From the NCBI RefSeq assembly GCF_004798865.1, contig NW_025336480.1, positions 20,647,522-20,711,521 on the forward strand: DNA of 64,000 bases, written 5' to 3'. Shown piece by piece: positions 46,736-59,552 of this stretch. The DNA is from Varanus komodoensis (lineage: Eukaryota > Chordata > Lepidosauria > Squamata > Varanidae). The first letter of the stretch is position 1, and each line of letters opens with the position of its first letter. The notes beneath the pieces were generated by a model, which did not search any database, had not been told where the DNA came from, and saw nothing but the letters and a program-made list of their open reading frames with translations. The translations under genes and the position numbers were made by a program.

Positions 46736-47077
46736 GGAGCGGCTGGAAACACTGAAGTTGTAGGTGCTACTTAGAAGAGGAGGACTGCTGAGGCCATTCT
46801 CCAGAAAAGCTTTTGGCCAGATTAACAGCAGAAGGCAGCTGTCATCAGGAAACAAGAATTTTCCCAAGAAGGCAATGTAACAGTTTCTTCTAAGCCATGC
46901 CCTGGTCCTCAAGACTTCAGGGAATGCTGAAGGAAGCCAGCCAGTTAAATATCATTCATCTCATGAACCTGGTGTCCACCATCAGACGCAACTGGGAGAC
47001 CTCATTCACCCCTGATTCCTCCAGTGAATTCCTGACCAGAGGGAGAAATTCAAGAATTGAATATTGAATTGAATAAT

Positions 47078-47310
47078 GGGCTCAAGTTACAGGAAGCCAG
47101 TTTCCAGTTAAGCAACAGGGGGAAAATCCTGTTAGTGGCAATGGAACCACCGACCTAGAGAGGTTGTGTCTCTCACAGTGGAGACCTTCAAACTGCAGCT
47201 GGTCAGCTCTCGGTCAGGGATGCTTTCATCTGGAGTCCTGCATTGAGCAGGGGGTTGGACCTGAGGGCTTTATGGGCCCCTTCCAACTCTGCTATTCAAG
47301 AGTTCTGTAT
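47078..47310 (+). mobile_element. CR1 LINE 3' end
   Basis: GGGCTCAAGTTACAGGAAGC, AGCAACAGGGGGAAAATCCT, TGGAGACCTTCAAACTGCAG, GGTTGGACCTGAGGGCTTTA and CCCCTTCCAACTCTGCTATT are the ordered CR1 3' landmarks. Confidence 0.88.
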
Positions 47311-50159
47311 ATGAAATAAAGAACAAGGAAAATCAATACAGGATGCTGTAAGGTAGCATCAATGAGCCAAATCCACACTTGGTCACATTGGTGGGATATA
47401 ATTCCCTATCTCTCCACATGATGGTGGGCTTAAGTCACAATCCTTCTGCCAGCTGCTCAGTGGTGCTTTGAGCCTCTGGGGGCTGCTGTGGTCATGCCCC
47501 TCTTCACTGGCCATTCCGGCCAGCCAGATTCCTCCCTCCCTCCCTTGGGTTTCCTTTTCCAACAGATTCAAAGGTTTGCAAGTACCCTGTATGCTTAATT
47601 TTCATTGAGTTCCTTTAGTCTCCTTGCCTCTCCTTTAAAGGCTTCTTCCAAGGGCAGTTTAGACTTCTGCAAATTTAGACTTTCTGCAAACCCTCCAGTC
47701 TGCTGACACCTCCCTCGTGTGTGTGTGTGTGTGTGTGTAGTCATTTTGGCTACATGAGGATCAGCATTCACGCTGAACTGCACAACCAGTGAATGGCGAG
47801 CTGAGGAATCTTGGCAGGAAATTGCAGAACAGGAAGCTGTGCTAAAGAAAGAACTCTGCTTCTGCTGCCCAGTAGAAATCCAGTCCTGGTCCCCTTTTAG
47901 GCTGAGGGGCAGGCAGGGGCAGGGGACAGCTTCTGACTTTAGACTCATTGACAAAGTGGATGGGCCCAAGACCCGTAGGGAGATGCTACCGCACTGAATG
48001 GATCACTCTGGCTGAACCTCCTGACTCATTTAAAAGATCACAAGGTACGATCTTTTAAGGAATGGCTCGAAAAGCACAGTATGAAATGGACAGTGAACCA
48101 TCTTCCAGTGGAAAGAGGAAACTATAAATGTGGAACATCTTGATGGTTATCAAAGTCTATACATGAAGTTCACAAGCAGTAACTCAGGAATATGAAGCAT
48201 AAAAGCCAGTAACCCTTGAACCTCCGCATTCTCTGTCTCTAAAGAGACACATAAATTATCAGCGCAGGAAGAGAACATCATTATCTGATTTGGCAGGGAA
48301 AAGAACTTCAGCCGCGTACACAGCACATCCTATTGTGGATGTCTTCTGCATTTACCACTGGCTATCAGAGGGTTCTTAAGGTGTATTAGCAGCAGCAGCA
48401 TTAAAAAAAGACTCAAGGCTTACAACAGAATTTAAACGTACAACATTTTTAAAAAACTAAAACTAAATATACTATACAAATAGTGTAAAACAACTAAAAT
48501 ATCTGTGATCACTCTAAACAATACAAAGGTGAGCACAATCCTGCAGACAATCCTTAGATAGCATCCAAGGGACCATTGGATTGATCAGCAACATGCCACT
48601 CTGGTTAGAGAAAGAGTTACAGTGTCAGAACATGTGTGCATGTTTTTAATACTGTGTCTCTCTTTTTGGTTCCTCTATAAGGTTGAACTCTAAACTTGTG
48701 GAGTGGGGAAATTTGGCAGTGTGAGAGACAGAACTTCCTTCCATCACTCTCGACACATGAAAAACAGCATCTTTTAGGATAGCTTTCTGTACTCCTCTCC
48801 ATGACAGCTTATTGTGTCACAGTAAATTTGAGTCTTGAAAGTGCCGCAACACATTGAGGCTTTTGAAAGCAAAAGAACAAGAACCCTCATCATCCCATAT
48901 CTATTCACCTTTCTCTAGGCTAGTTCAAGAAGGACCATGCATCCACCAAAATCTGGCCACAGGGATCATGCAAAAAGCAGATACCCTCCAGAAAGGTAAC
49001 TGTGGGGCCAAGATGCTCGAGACATAGTCAAGCAAGCTGAGGGCAAGCTGTAAATTCAGACATTTTCTTGCCCCAAATTCAGATCTTGCTATTTATTCAA
49101 ACTGCTTTTGCAAGGAAACCCACTGCTGTTTTACTCCAAGTAAGGGGGCTGGGCCAGCTGGGAAGACCCAGCAGATGAGATGGGCCTCTAGCACTCCATC
49201 TAAGGCATGAACTAGAGTATCCAGGACAAGTCCAATTGTCCAGTAGTAATTGGCTGGGTAAGTTTTTGTGGAGTCAGGCACACTCCAAGAAAGCTGGTAT
49301 AGTTAGGCAACTACAGACTCTGAGCTTATGAAAATGAGGAGCCACCTGTGGAAGGAAAGATGGCAGATTAAGAGGATGGCGCTTCATTCCACACTCCCCA
49401 TTAGTTTGCTGAAGAAGTGAGCCCTAAAGTCTCCTAACAACTGCAGGTCCACTGAGTTCAGAGGGAAGAGGCTGATTTATTAAGGCAGATGATGACAATT
49501 GAGGCAGCTCTGAAAAACTGGGACACTGTTCAGGATGCTGGGTGCTCATGCCCAGATGGGTCGTTAGGTAAGGGCATCATCTGAATGAGGGCAAATATTC
49601 TGTTTGCGCTTGAGTCCATGACTGAAAACAGAGCATGCAGCTCAGCTGAGGCAATAACTATTATTTCTGGATGGATCTGAAGAGGCAAAAAGCAGGAGAG
49701 AGAGTAGAGGTATATGCTGTTGAAAGGATATACTTTTCCATGGCCTGGAGCTAGCTGTGCCAGCACAGTAGTCCTGCAGGTAAGGATTTCTTTGCTTGCT
49801 TTGTGAGGGTGGGGTTTTTACTATTTTTAAAGCATGTTTTCTCTCTTTCTGACTATTGTTGTTGCTTAATTTACATTGCAACCCTGTTCAAGTTCCACTG
49901 AGTGCAATTGGTCTTAATTTAAAAAAAAAAAATTAACTTTATTGAAGGGGTACGTGGGCTTGTTGTGACTCTCTTGCTAATTAAATTAATCTTTAATTAA
50001 AGATTAATTTTAACTCTGTTTTTCTCTGCCTGATGAATGCTGTTGCTTTACCTATTTAAAAAAAAAAAAAACAATTGCCACTGCTAATGGTGGAGAATTG
50101 ATTTCACTTTGGTCCATCTGTGTCTTCAACTTGGGGACCAAGGATTTTTTCTGGTACTC
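47311..50159. other. Intergenic, no gene seen
   Basis: It contains (GT)11 at 47717-47738 and an A-rich retroposon-tail-like piece at about 48370-48540. No gene is recognised. Confidence 0.5.
47717..47738. repeat. (GT)11 microsatellite
   Basis: Eleven uninterrupted GT units. Confidence 0.95.
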
Positions 50160-50310
50160 TTATTTATTATGTTTCTATCTCACCTTTTTCCCACTGTGAA
50201 ACTCAAGGTGGCTACATGTGGTTTCCAGGTGGTCCCCCATCCAAGCTCAGAGCAGCCTCAGACCTGCTTAGCTTCAGCATGGTGAATGGCCTATGTGCCT
50301 TCAGACCATA
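50160..50310 (-). mobile_element. 5S-rRNA-derived SINE
   Basis: On the minus strand GAAGCTAAGCAGGTCTGAGG, then CTTGGATGGGGGACCACCTGG, copies the internal promoter half of 5S rRNA (AAGCTAAGCAGGGTCGGGCC ... CTTGGATGGGAGACCGCCTGG). A non-5S tail follows (CCACCTTGAGTTTCACAGTG, AGATAGAAACATAATAAATAA). This is the SINE3-type layout: a 5S head with a LINE-like tail. Confidence 0.8.
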
Positions 50311-53300
50311 CTTGGGTTTGACTACAGAGGGACTGGGAGAGTAACTTACAAGTGCAGTTCATTCTGTATGGTTGCATTTTAGAAGCTTCTCTGTGTGGCT
50401 TTGGGGAGATTGGGATTGTCATCATCTTTGTGTCCCCTTTTGCTGTGGGTTGTTCTGAGGTTCCAAGTGTTTCTCCCAGTGTAGATTCTCCCAGGGTTTT
50501 GCCCCCGTCCCTGTTCACCTGATTTGATGAGCAGCAGGAATTGTGGCTGGATCAGGAAAATTTTAGTCCAAATCAGAATGCCCCACCTCGCATCCATGAT
50601 TTTCAAGTGCTACAGGTGCTTCTGTGAAGAGGCCAGTTTGAATGCAGTGCACAACCAAGTAGATTCAAAGGAATGTTTTCTGGTGAGTTCTATTCATTGG
50701 AGACAAAATCCAGTCCTTTGCTTTGTGTGACTCATGTCTCCATCTCTCCCACCATTCACAATGGCCATGAGCTGCCACAGACCGAAGCAAAGATGCACAC
50801 AAAGCGTTGCCTAAATAGGGTTGAATGTGATGGTCTAGCAGAGGTGCCGAACTGAAGGTGACTGCAATATTCCTGAAAGACTGCATCCTGATCGGATTTG
50901 CACAGAATTTTTACCCTTCTAAGACTGGTAAATCCTCTTGGCCAGGATATGTCCCTTCTGTTTTGATTTGCTTCTTATATACTGTTGCTGGCTCCGACAG
51001 ATACAGCAGGGGAAGGAAGCAGGTTACCTGGGCAATAGGGGAAAAGGTGGTTGTTGTTGTGGACCGAATGGGAAAGAGAGAAGTGCTGTAGGGAAAGAAT
51101 CACGGTTGACAGAGAATTTTGTTGTGGGACAGAGAAAGAAGTAGAGAATTTGCACTTGTGACTGTAGAAGAACAGGTATAAAAGATTTTAATGTCAGAAA
51201 GAAGCAGTTACTGTTCCTGAGAGAACCCAAGATCTGTGCTTTATGTCAGGACTGACTGCACTAAAAGAGTAACTTTGGGAGTTGTTTTCAGAAAAGCCAC
51301 CTTTCCAAAGATGAGAAAAGGAGTATCAGAACTGTAACAGCAGGAATGTTTGTTACTGTTCGGTTTGAATTGCACTTCTATAAATGCTGGAAGCACTTGT
51401 TTATTCTGGCATCAGTATTATAGGTAATAACTTCCCTTTCTTTATGATCTGAATTCTGTACATACCCTTTCCTGCACTTATGAGTTTGTGGTAACCTTGC
51501 CTTGTTGTTTGGATCAAATTTCATGTTTAGGAACCTGGTGACCTTCAATGAGCAGAGAGGTCCACAGTTTTACCATGTGCTGTATGAAGTAGCACTTCCT
51601 TTGATCACGTCTGAATCTCCATGAATCCGCTTCATGATCCATGAATTCTAGAATTAGGAGAGGGAGAAAAATGGCTCCCTAGCTACTTTCTCCACATCAC
51701 ATAGAGAAAGAAAGTGTAAGAGAAAGGGAATGGGTGATCACCCGTAAATTCAGAGGACAGGGCTTCTGTACCTTCATAGAACGGGGTTTCAGGAGGTAGC
51801 TAGCATGCCCTATCCTTGCTCTCATACCCGAACCTAACCCTATCCTCTTCCATCCCTATCCTTATGGAGCTCATTCGAAAAGTGGGGAATTGTACACAAA
51901 ACTCAGTGTGCCATGACCAAGTCTTGATTGCCATGATCGGGAGATCATCTTTAGGAAAAAAGACAGGGGGAGTGTGTCCCCCATAACCTTTTGCTGATCA
52001 CACAGCAGGATTCGATATGCTAGCTATGGTACCCAGTTGAGAGTTGCGGGACCGTTTTACAGTGGGTCAGCCCTCGGTTACAGGGTCAGTTCCAGAGATG
52101 GAGCTGGGCTGACTCTGCCTTGGCTGCCCAGCAGCAGAGCTATGGAGCTGCACCAAGGTGCTATTTTGCCCCCCGTGTTCATCATTTCTGTGCTGGCAAC
52201 ATCCGACTCTGTTCCTACATAGCATCTCAGTCAGGAGCAGTCATGGATTGGATGAAGACTAAAAAAACCAGAAATGCATCTGGGTGGGCGATCCCCTGGT
52301 CCAGAAACTGGGCTGTGCTCCCTTCGGTGTAATTGCTCCATAGTTTGGGAATGATCCTCCTCTATTAAAGGATGCCCAGTTGACTTCTGGGGCTTGGCAA
52401 GCCATTACCAACCTCCGCTGGTACTGGCCCTGTGCCCTGGCCCTGGCCCAGAAAGGCTTGCCTGCTGTGCTCCCCACACGAGCACACTCCGTGAAAGCCC
52501 TTGCACGGGCTTGGCAGCTGCAGCGACTGGGCATTGACTGGAGCCTACCAGGTACTCAGCCAGGTTCAGCCGACTGCTGTGAACACACCGTGTTAGCAAA
52601 CCAGCTTGTCCTATGCGCACCTAGCTGACATTTCAGAGAAGCATCCTCAGAGGCAGCCTCGCTGGCCGTTCTACCCCTCCATTTGTTCCCACAGGCAGAA
52701 AATATGTTTGACCGCCTGAAACTGTACCTGGTCACACAAGCTTCTCTTGTCTTTCAACAGCTTGTCCCTATGCTGTTGAAATTTGACAGCTTAAAAATGT
52801 TTGCAGCTGTAAATGTTAAGTGTTTTAGTAGTTATTTTCAGTAGTTGGGCATGTAAACCATTTAGTGATTTTGTTACATCAAATGGTATTCAAGGATTAT
52901 TGAAAAACAAAGCTATGTGATACCTTTCTAATGGACGCTATGCTTCCTCCCTTCTGTGAAATGAATTTCCGTTGCAACAGAAAAAGTGAGTGTCAAACAA
53001 AAAAGGAGATGCTTGAGTTGGATCTCCCTGACTTTGTCTACTGTTGAATGGCTTGCCCTGCATCTCAGCAGCAACCCTGGGCTCCAGCCTTTACTAGCAG
53101 AGTACGAAATCTCCAAAGGCAAGGGAAGATAAGAGAACCTGAAACTACTACTTGATATGAGATCTGGAAGAGCTTTTCACAGTTCAAATTTATAGTGATG
53201 CTTCAAGTAAATGTTATGAATTCATTTTTTGTAGGACAATGTCTTTTCTCAATAATGGCATTTTCTGTTAATATTAATACAGGAACAGCCCAATCCTACA

Positions 53301-53748
53301 TGTTGACTTAGCTGTAAGCCCAATGCCATTGGAATAATAATTTCCAAAACAGATAAGATAGCCTTAACCACCCAGACAGTGCCTGTAGCATTTCTGCCAC
53401 TACCACGACTTCCTGAAGCACTCATAGTAACAATAATGTTCTACCCAGCAGGAAAATGGCAGACACAGAGTCTATAAATGCTGGTATACTGTGATATCCT
53501 CATGACTGACTACAGTTACTCAAGGTAAAATAGAAAATATCTACAGCTGTGCTTTTACATTCACCTGCCATCAAAGGGATAGCTATGTCACATCCCTCAG
53601 AATGATTTATGCTAAGAAATGATGTCAAAAGTCATATAGGGGTGCACATTTAGTAACAAGGAATAAATTACACAGATTTCTCTGATCTAAACTTTCAATT
53701 ACCCAAATCCTTCCATTTCAGATGGCTGAAGCATAAAACTCATTTGTT
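50311..53748. other. Intergenic, no gene seen
   Basis: No gene or classified repeat is recognised. The sequence at 52030-52640 is somewhat GC-rich with short frames on both strands that look compositional. Confidence 0.5.
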
Positions 53749-53754
53749 TTTAAT
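53749..53754 (-). promoter_or_regulatory. Candidate distal SPRED2 poly(A) signal
   Basis: ATTAAA on the minus strand lies where repeat-poor sequence to the right gives way to intergenic sequence on the left. If used, the SPRED2 3' UTR would be about 5.1 kb. Confidence 0.25.
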
Positions 53755-54890
53755 ATGATGTATTTATATTTACATGGTACATTTTTAAAGCAATAGCTAC
53801 AAGGATCATACATATTAGAAACAATAAAAAAGAAGTTAAGAACTAAAATGTACATCATACACTTGTATATATATATTCTTTACACAGAGGTAAAAAGGCT
53901 TATAAAAATCAATACAACAGAGTTTTTTAACTTTTAATATACAGATACATGATGGAAGTTTGCTTCAGGCACTTAAAATTTGTTAATGTGAGCAACAGCT
54001 TGAAAAAAATGTTGCAACCAGGGGAACAAAACACCTTTTGGTTAATGGATGGTTACCACAAATACAAAAATAAAATTTGAATAATTTTTTAGATGATTAA
54101 TTAATGTCAGTACTGAAAAGCTGACGGGAAAAACATCACTGTTCAGCAGCAGCATGGGGGAGATCAGTGGGAAATATTTACAAAATATCCTCCCCCCAAC
54201 CCCCCTCAATTGTACCCTTGTGCCCATTTTCCTGCTCCCTTCACAACAAAACAAACAAAAACCTCAACCATTCACACGCACCAAGAGAGGAGAACAAATA
54301 TGGAACAACTCAGTGTGGATTTAAAAAAAAAAAGCAAAACAAAAAGTGGTGGAGGGAATTTACAGAAAAGGGAATACATTAAAGTTTGGAGTTTATCTGC
54401 TTTCACAAAATAAATAGGGGCACTTGAACAAAGAGGCCTGGCAATCCTTAAGATCTCTTCTGTAGTGTTGTGCTTTGTAAAGGGGAACTATGTTACAGAA
54501 ATGCAGAAAAGTGGGACAACTTGCAAAAAACATTGCTCCAACACTTCTTGTTTTGAGGCTGGCTTGCTGTTTGCTAGTCACCCTGTGTGGATTTGTCATT
54601 TGCTGTTGGTCACAAATGTATGTATCATTTGCTTGAGTTTACCAAAGGTTAAAACATAAAATGGAGAACTTCCCTTACCATTTCACCTTTTTTCCGTAAA
54701 TGTGAAACCTAACAATTGCTATTACACTGAAATCTACATTATATACTTGTATATATGTTACAGACAAATCCCAAATCTTGAGTACCAGATATAAACAAGA
54801 GAGATTACAGAGCTAATCTACACAGGTTGTAGAATTCTGGACTGTATCACTGCAGGCTACAGTTGGAAGAATATTTTTAAAATGCTTAAT

Positions 54891-54972
54891 GCAGGGATTT
54901 GGAATGTGTGGCTGTCCAGATGTTGTTGGACTTCAGTTCCCATCAGGCACAGCCAGCAAGGCAAATGGTCAT
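54891..54972. repeat. Palindromic MITE-like repeat, copy 8
   Basis: GTGTGGCTGTCCAGATGTTG, TTGGACTTCAGTTCCCATCA and GCACAGCCAGCAAGGCAAAT match the left arm and centre; the right arm is lost. Confidence 0.7.
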
Positions 54973-57900
54973 GCATAAGAATTGGAGTAACAGCGTAATA
55001 GTTGATTTAATACATAATCAGCTAGCAAATCAAGGTTATTCCAAAAATACCTTTCATATGCTAATCTCCTACAAACAGATTTCTTTTTAAACATGGGGAA
55101 GGATGTTATACATGACTCCCTACTAGGGATAAGTGACATATTGGTTGGGTTTGCATCTTAACAGGAGCTTAGCAAATTCATTCTTCCCAAATTAAACACT
55201 AACCTCAGCACAATTTACTATTGAGATCCATATATTTCTGAAGTTTGTAATGTGATTTGCAAAGAAAAATGCAGAATAATGTGTACATACCAAAAGTGTG
55301 GACAAATATGTACATTGTTAAAATGCACATGGAAGTGTATATATTAGAAAACTACAAACACACTATTAATTGCAAAACTGCTTTACACTGCATACATCTG
55401 AGCACACAGAAATGTGCCCAAGAACCTGTACAAATTTTTGTGCAGATGGGGAAAAACAAATCTGATGTAACATGACATGGAATACACTGAAAAGTAAAAA
55501 AATGAAAGCCCGAGCAAATTCTTATCTGAAGATACATCAAGGTACTTCCTACCTACAGCCCGAAGTGGCACAGTTCAGAATTCTACCACCTCGTTTTGCA
55601 TAATCAGATCCAGCGCTTTCCGTCTTTTCACCTTCGTGGCATGGGAATTAGTACTGAAAAGTCACATGAAAAGCCCCTGGTCATGTGGGAGGAGCCCAAG
55701 CAGCAGCTTTCCCAGAAAAGGAGGTTAATTTTGGCATGGGGAGGAGCTACAGCAGGGGCTCCTCTCAAATGGTTCGGTGCTTACAGCAGTACTTCCACAC
55801 TGTGGGGAGAGGCCACGCTCCAGCTGCTCCCATGCTGCAGAGGAAACACGAAAAGGCATATCTGAAGCTCTTCCTAGGGACGTGCAAGTGTTTCCACACC
55901 GACACTCACATTCAAACGAGTTCCCTCCCCCCAGGACTTCTCCTGAAGGTCCCCTGAGTTTTAGGAGTGACTTGTCAGGCGGCAAGTGGGTACGGTATGA
56001 ACCCAGCTTTTGAAACAGGCCTCAAGAACTGCTTGCCAGGAGCCCCTTCCCCGCCCATCTGTTCCTGGATTGGCCCGATGCACGCTGCAACATGCCCAAG
56101 AGAGCAGTTGTTAAAGCAAACCTGTGTGCGCATGGGGGGAGGAATGTGCTCGATCCAATCGGGATGTTCATGCCCAAGTACAGCCAGATGTGGTCAAGCC
56201 CCAGGATCTGGCTGTAACATCACACACTGTTGCACACATAGTTAAATGTGAAAAAAGCTGCGAGACTCCCGGAAGGAGCCGCCGGCCCATTTCACGAAGA
56301 ACGAATGGCAAGCATGTCGCTATTTGCACCTATTTGGCAAAAAATAAATTTCAGTTCCTTTTCCTTTAAGACTCCTGTCAACGTGCAATAAGGAAGGAGG
56401 GGGGAGGGGGGCAAGGGCATGCACTCACTGGCAGTTGACTGCAGAAGGAAATTATGGCAGGAACAGCAGTGCCAGCTCTCACAAGCCAGTGCCTAGCTGC
56501 CTCGGAATATACGGATTGTACTATGCTATATTATAGCTAAACTGCTCTACATTATTCCTTTGAATAAAAATTATTTTGCTATCCCATGTCATATATTAGA
56601 AAAATATTATTTCCCCAGCTAATTACAAGCCTTGTACACAAGACATGGCTTTAAAGAAACCAAGCAAAAACAAACAGAACCAAACCCACACAAAATTCAA
56701 ATGTCGTTTCACCCTGTGTATTCACTTATTTCACAACGAAAGAAAGAAGCCTGTTGGACACAGCCTGCAAAGCTTTAGGCAACATCACATTCTACTGAAA
56801 TCAACAGCCTTCAAACATAGGGTGCCTACTGATTTCATTAGGGCCTGCGTCTCAGTGTAGGGCTGGAAAAATACTTCGATATTCCTAGCATCAAAAGTCA
56901 AGGCAGCAGGGTGACCAGGTGCCTGGGATCCATCCAGCGTGGATCCTAGGCAGTCTGTTCTAGGTTCCTTGCAGGTCCCAAACATGCCGGTTCAGTGCAG
57001 CTGACCACAGAAAGCTAAACAGCCCTATGCTGACCCATGGTGGATCCTGTCGTCTGCACAGCAGACAGAACTGCGGGGTCGGTTCAGACCACACAATGGA
57101 AAGCCCTGTAACACCTTAGTACATTTCCCCCTATGAAACTTTCTGCTTCCTATGTGTGCATTGCATCACTGAACTGGGAATACGGGAAGTTGCAAGGCGG
57201 CTGGGACTCCTCTAGGAATTTTCCATGTTCATAGTGCAAGTGCATCTATTCCAGGTCCAGCGGCTTGAGGAATGAGGAATGGAAGAAACTGGCTGCCTGG
57301 ATGGGGAAAACCAGTCAGTCAAATTCATCAATGCACTAGAAAATAAAGGATGGGGGGAGGATTGAGATGCACATCACTGTTCAAAAACTGATGAAACTGA
57401 CCACCGCTTCTCTGTCCCCCACCTCACCACTGGTATTTGAGAAGCCCAGTGGAATGGACTGTATCAGTAAGTCTCGCCAGGCTTGTCTGGACTCACTGGG
57501 AGAGAGCAAAAATGTGTGTCAATTTCATTATATATTTCGTGTCTGCACCTCTGCTGTGGGAAACCGAGTGAAAAAAACGGTGTCCCTGACCTACATGTAC
57601 GTGATTGTCAAATGCCATGGTAGTGTGGTGGGCTGCCTCGGGCATCTCCCACAGGCTGCGCTAGGTTCACAACTGCATCTGACAATCCCAGATGCAGGCA
57701 GTGGTGTGTTTTATTCCATGAGGAAAAGATCAGAGCACCTGCACATGTTCAAAGGCCTCCAAGGCTGGGAGAGGCAAGAAAAAACAACACAGAGAGACAA
57801 AAACACACCTCCTTTTAGCAGTAGAGGTTTCCCTGTATTTCTGAATTGGTCAGGAACCTGCTGGAAAATACAGAACCCTGGAACCGTTCCAGAAATGCTC

Positions 57901-58142
57901 CCGTTTTGGATTCAAGCTGGGGGGCGGAGAGCAAAATTCTCCTCCATCCTTTTACACACAATGTAGGTTTTTTGTTGTTTAAAACGAATCACCAATGTTC
58001 CCTCTTTTAAAATCTTTTAAAGACGCACCACAGATAGATGGTGTTCATATTAATTTACCAACACATGAAAAATCCCTTTGTTTCAAATGGAAACCCAAGA
58101 GGGTAAGTCTATTTTCATCGTGAAGAAAGTCAACACTAAAGC

Positions 58143-58148
58143 TTTATT
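58143..58148 (-). promoter_or_regulatory. Candidate proximal SPRED2 poly(A) signal
   Basis: A canonical AATAAA on the minus strand (GGGAAATAAAGC), about 750 bases after the stop, followed by U/G-containing sequence. It could yield a short 3' UTR isoform. Confidence 0.4.
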
Positions 58149-58434
58149 TCCCAATGTTATTTGGAGGAAAAAGATTAGGGTGGAAGAGAAGACACTTAAA
58201 AGTTTCCCTTTCATATGTAAAATTGGTCTGAAACTTGAGTTTTCCTATTATGAAATAGAGGTGATACTAAGGCTCATTTCCCACTTTTCATTTAAATGCA
58301 TGAAGATCAGAGAAATCATTTCAAGCCACTGTCAAAATAAATGCAGTTGGCAAGAATTCAATAAAGATTGTCAGCAATACTGTATCATTGTGGTGCATAC
58401 TTGTTAGTAGCACACCCTTCTTACACATGCGCGC

Positions 58435-58473
58435 ATACACACACAAACACACACACACAAACACACGCACACA
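58435..58473. repeat. CA-rich microsatellite
   Basis: An imperfect (CA)n run with single interruptions, in the presumed SPRED2 3' UTR. Confidence 0.9.
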
Positions 58474-58898
58474 GGCTGGAAGTCAAACAGACTTTAAAGT
58501 GGGATTTCATTCCATTATACCAGACTTCCACATGTGCCGACAACTTGCAAAATACAGATTAAACCATGAGATGTTTGGAAGTTCACCATGCTCTACCATC
58601 ACGTCTTGATTTCCTTTCAGGGGAGGGAAGGAATAACCATGTACAAGACATTCCTTTCATTAATATTACAGAACAATCCTACAAACGTTTATGCTGCACA
58701 TTAGTCTGTTAGAAGAACTCAGTGAGCAATCGATGCATAGCAGCCGAGTGGGAGGAAAACTCATGAGCCGGCTGGTCTCTGGATTCCGTCAGGCTCCCTG
58801 GGCTGTGTCTAGATGTTCGTAAGATCGGCGAATACTAGGATCAAGATGCTTCGTCGCGAAAGGGAACACGTAAAGTATTTCACAAGCACCGAGGGCTG

Positions 58899-59552
58899 TC
58901 ATCCGGCTGCCTTGTGTTTCCCACCGCAGCACCTGCACAGGACCCCACAGTGATAACAAGCCCGGAGGGGCAGGTAACAGCACATACAAGGGGCAATGAA
59001 GGACAAGGCAATAAGGGTCAACCACCGGAGGCAGAACTTTTCGTCACTGGTGTCACAAGAACAAGGGTCTGTGTAGTCTCCTTCTGGATCAGACATGCAG
59101 TGATAGAGCATACTGTCCGCGCACCACATGCAGCTGACTCGGTGGATGCAGCTTCTGACCCTGTCCGGAGCATCCTGGCACTGGCCCCGCCTGTTCTCCT
59201 CGTGATTGAATATGTCCCTGCAATAAACACACCGGGATCTCTCCCCATCTTCTTTCCGCCGCCGTGTTTTGCACCTGGCGGGCTGAGTCTTTATCACAGC
59301 ACCCTTGATGTCTTCGCCTGGATCAAAGTCAGAGTTGCCTATGTAGGGATAATTGTAATCGTGTTTTGAGGGCTCAGTTTTGGCAAACCGCACATATGAG
59401 TCCCCGTCATCCGAATCAACGTACTTTCCCTGCATAGGGGTGTGGCGGTAGTCCTCATAACCTGTCATCCAGATCTTTTCCCGTGGATTAATCCGTACAA
59501 TTTCCTCGTCATCATCTGGGAAGCTGACATGCCGACAGGAGCGATGTATGGA
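58899..59552 (-). CDS. SPRED2: SPRED2 last coding exon (KIT-binding region and Sprouty domain)
   Basis: SPRED2 is a membrane-associated inhibitor of RAS-RAF-ERK signalling; the family recruits neurofibromin through an N-terminal EVH1 domain, which is outside this window. This exon follows the acceptor TTCTCCGGCAG and encodes 217 residues plus stop. [20 protein letters not shown] through [11 protein letters not shown] belongs to the KIT-binding region. The C-terminal Sprouty domain starts at [20 protein letters not shown] and runs through [38 protein letters not shown] and [20 protein letters not shown] to the end GGKHKAAG. The cysteine array, thought to anchor the protein to membranes by palmitoylation, is complete. 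Compared with human SPRED2 as I recall it, the linker before the Sprouty domain is about five residues shorter, and two extra cysteines occur (SIHRSCRH and [10 protein letters not shown]). Confidence 0.96.
   Translation of the reverse strand, partial: SIHRSCRHVSFPDDDEEIVRINPREKIWMTGYEDYRHTPMQGKYVDSDDGDSYVRFAKTEPSKHDYNYPYIGNSDFDPGEDIKGAVIKTQPARCKTRRRKEDGERSRCVYCRDIFNHEENRRGQCQDAPDRVRSCIHRVSCMWCADSMLYHCMSDPEGDYTDPCSCDTSDEKFCLRWLTLIALSFIAPCMCCYLPLRACYHCGVLCRCCGGKHKAAG

Larger units (their letters stand above)
53749..58898 (-). other. SPRED2: SPRED2 3' untranslated region (maximum probable extent)
   Basis: Sequence after the SPRED2 stop, read leftward on the minus strand. It is largely free of LINEs and SINEs, unlike the intergenic block, and on the minus strand is U-rich with repeated TGTACA words, including TGTACATA at 55307-55314, which fits the Pumilio element UGUANAUA. 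One palindromic repeat (54891-54972) and a CA microsatellite interrupt it. The extent is inferred and a shorter form ending near 58120 is possible. Open frames on the plus strand here (for example 199 codons at 57367-57966) are not regarded as genes. Confidence 0.45.

Noticed and set aside
50230-50280. 5S rRNA gene fragment
   Set aside because: Only the internal promoter half resembles 5S, and it is joined to a SINE tail.
20390-53750. An intact retrovirus or LTR retrotransposon
   Set aside because: No capsid, protease, polymerase or envelope text of that kind was recognised; only one uncertain solitary-LTR-like unit (45100-45765) is noted.
57367-57966. 199-codon frame on the plus strand
   Set aside because: It lies antisense in the probable SPRED2 3' UTR, has no recognisable domain and no splice or promoter context; a frame this long is plausible by chance in moderately GC-rich DNA.
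58914-59369. 151-codon frame on the plus strand opposite SPRED2
   Set aside because: It is antisense to the conserved Sprouty-domain exon, whose minus-strand translation is unambiguous.
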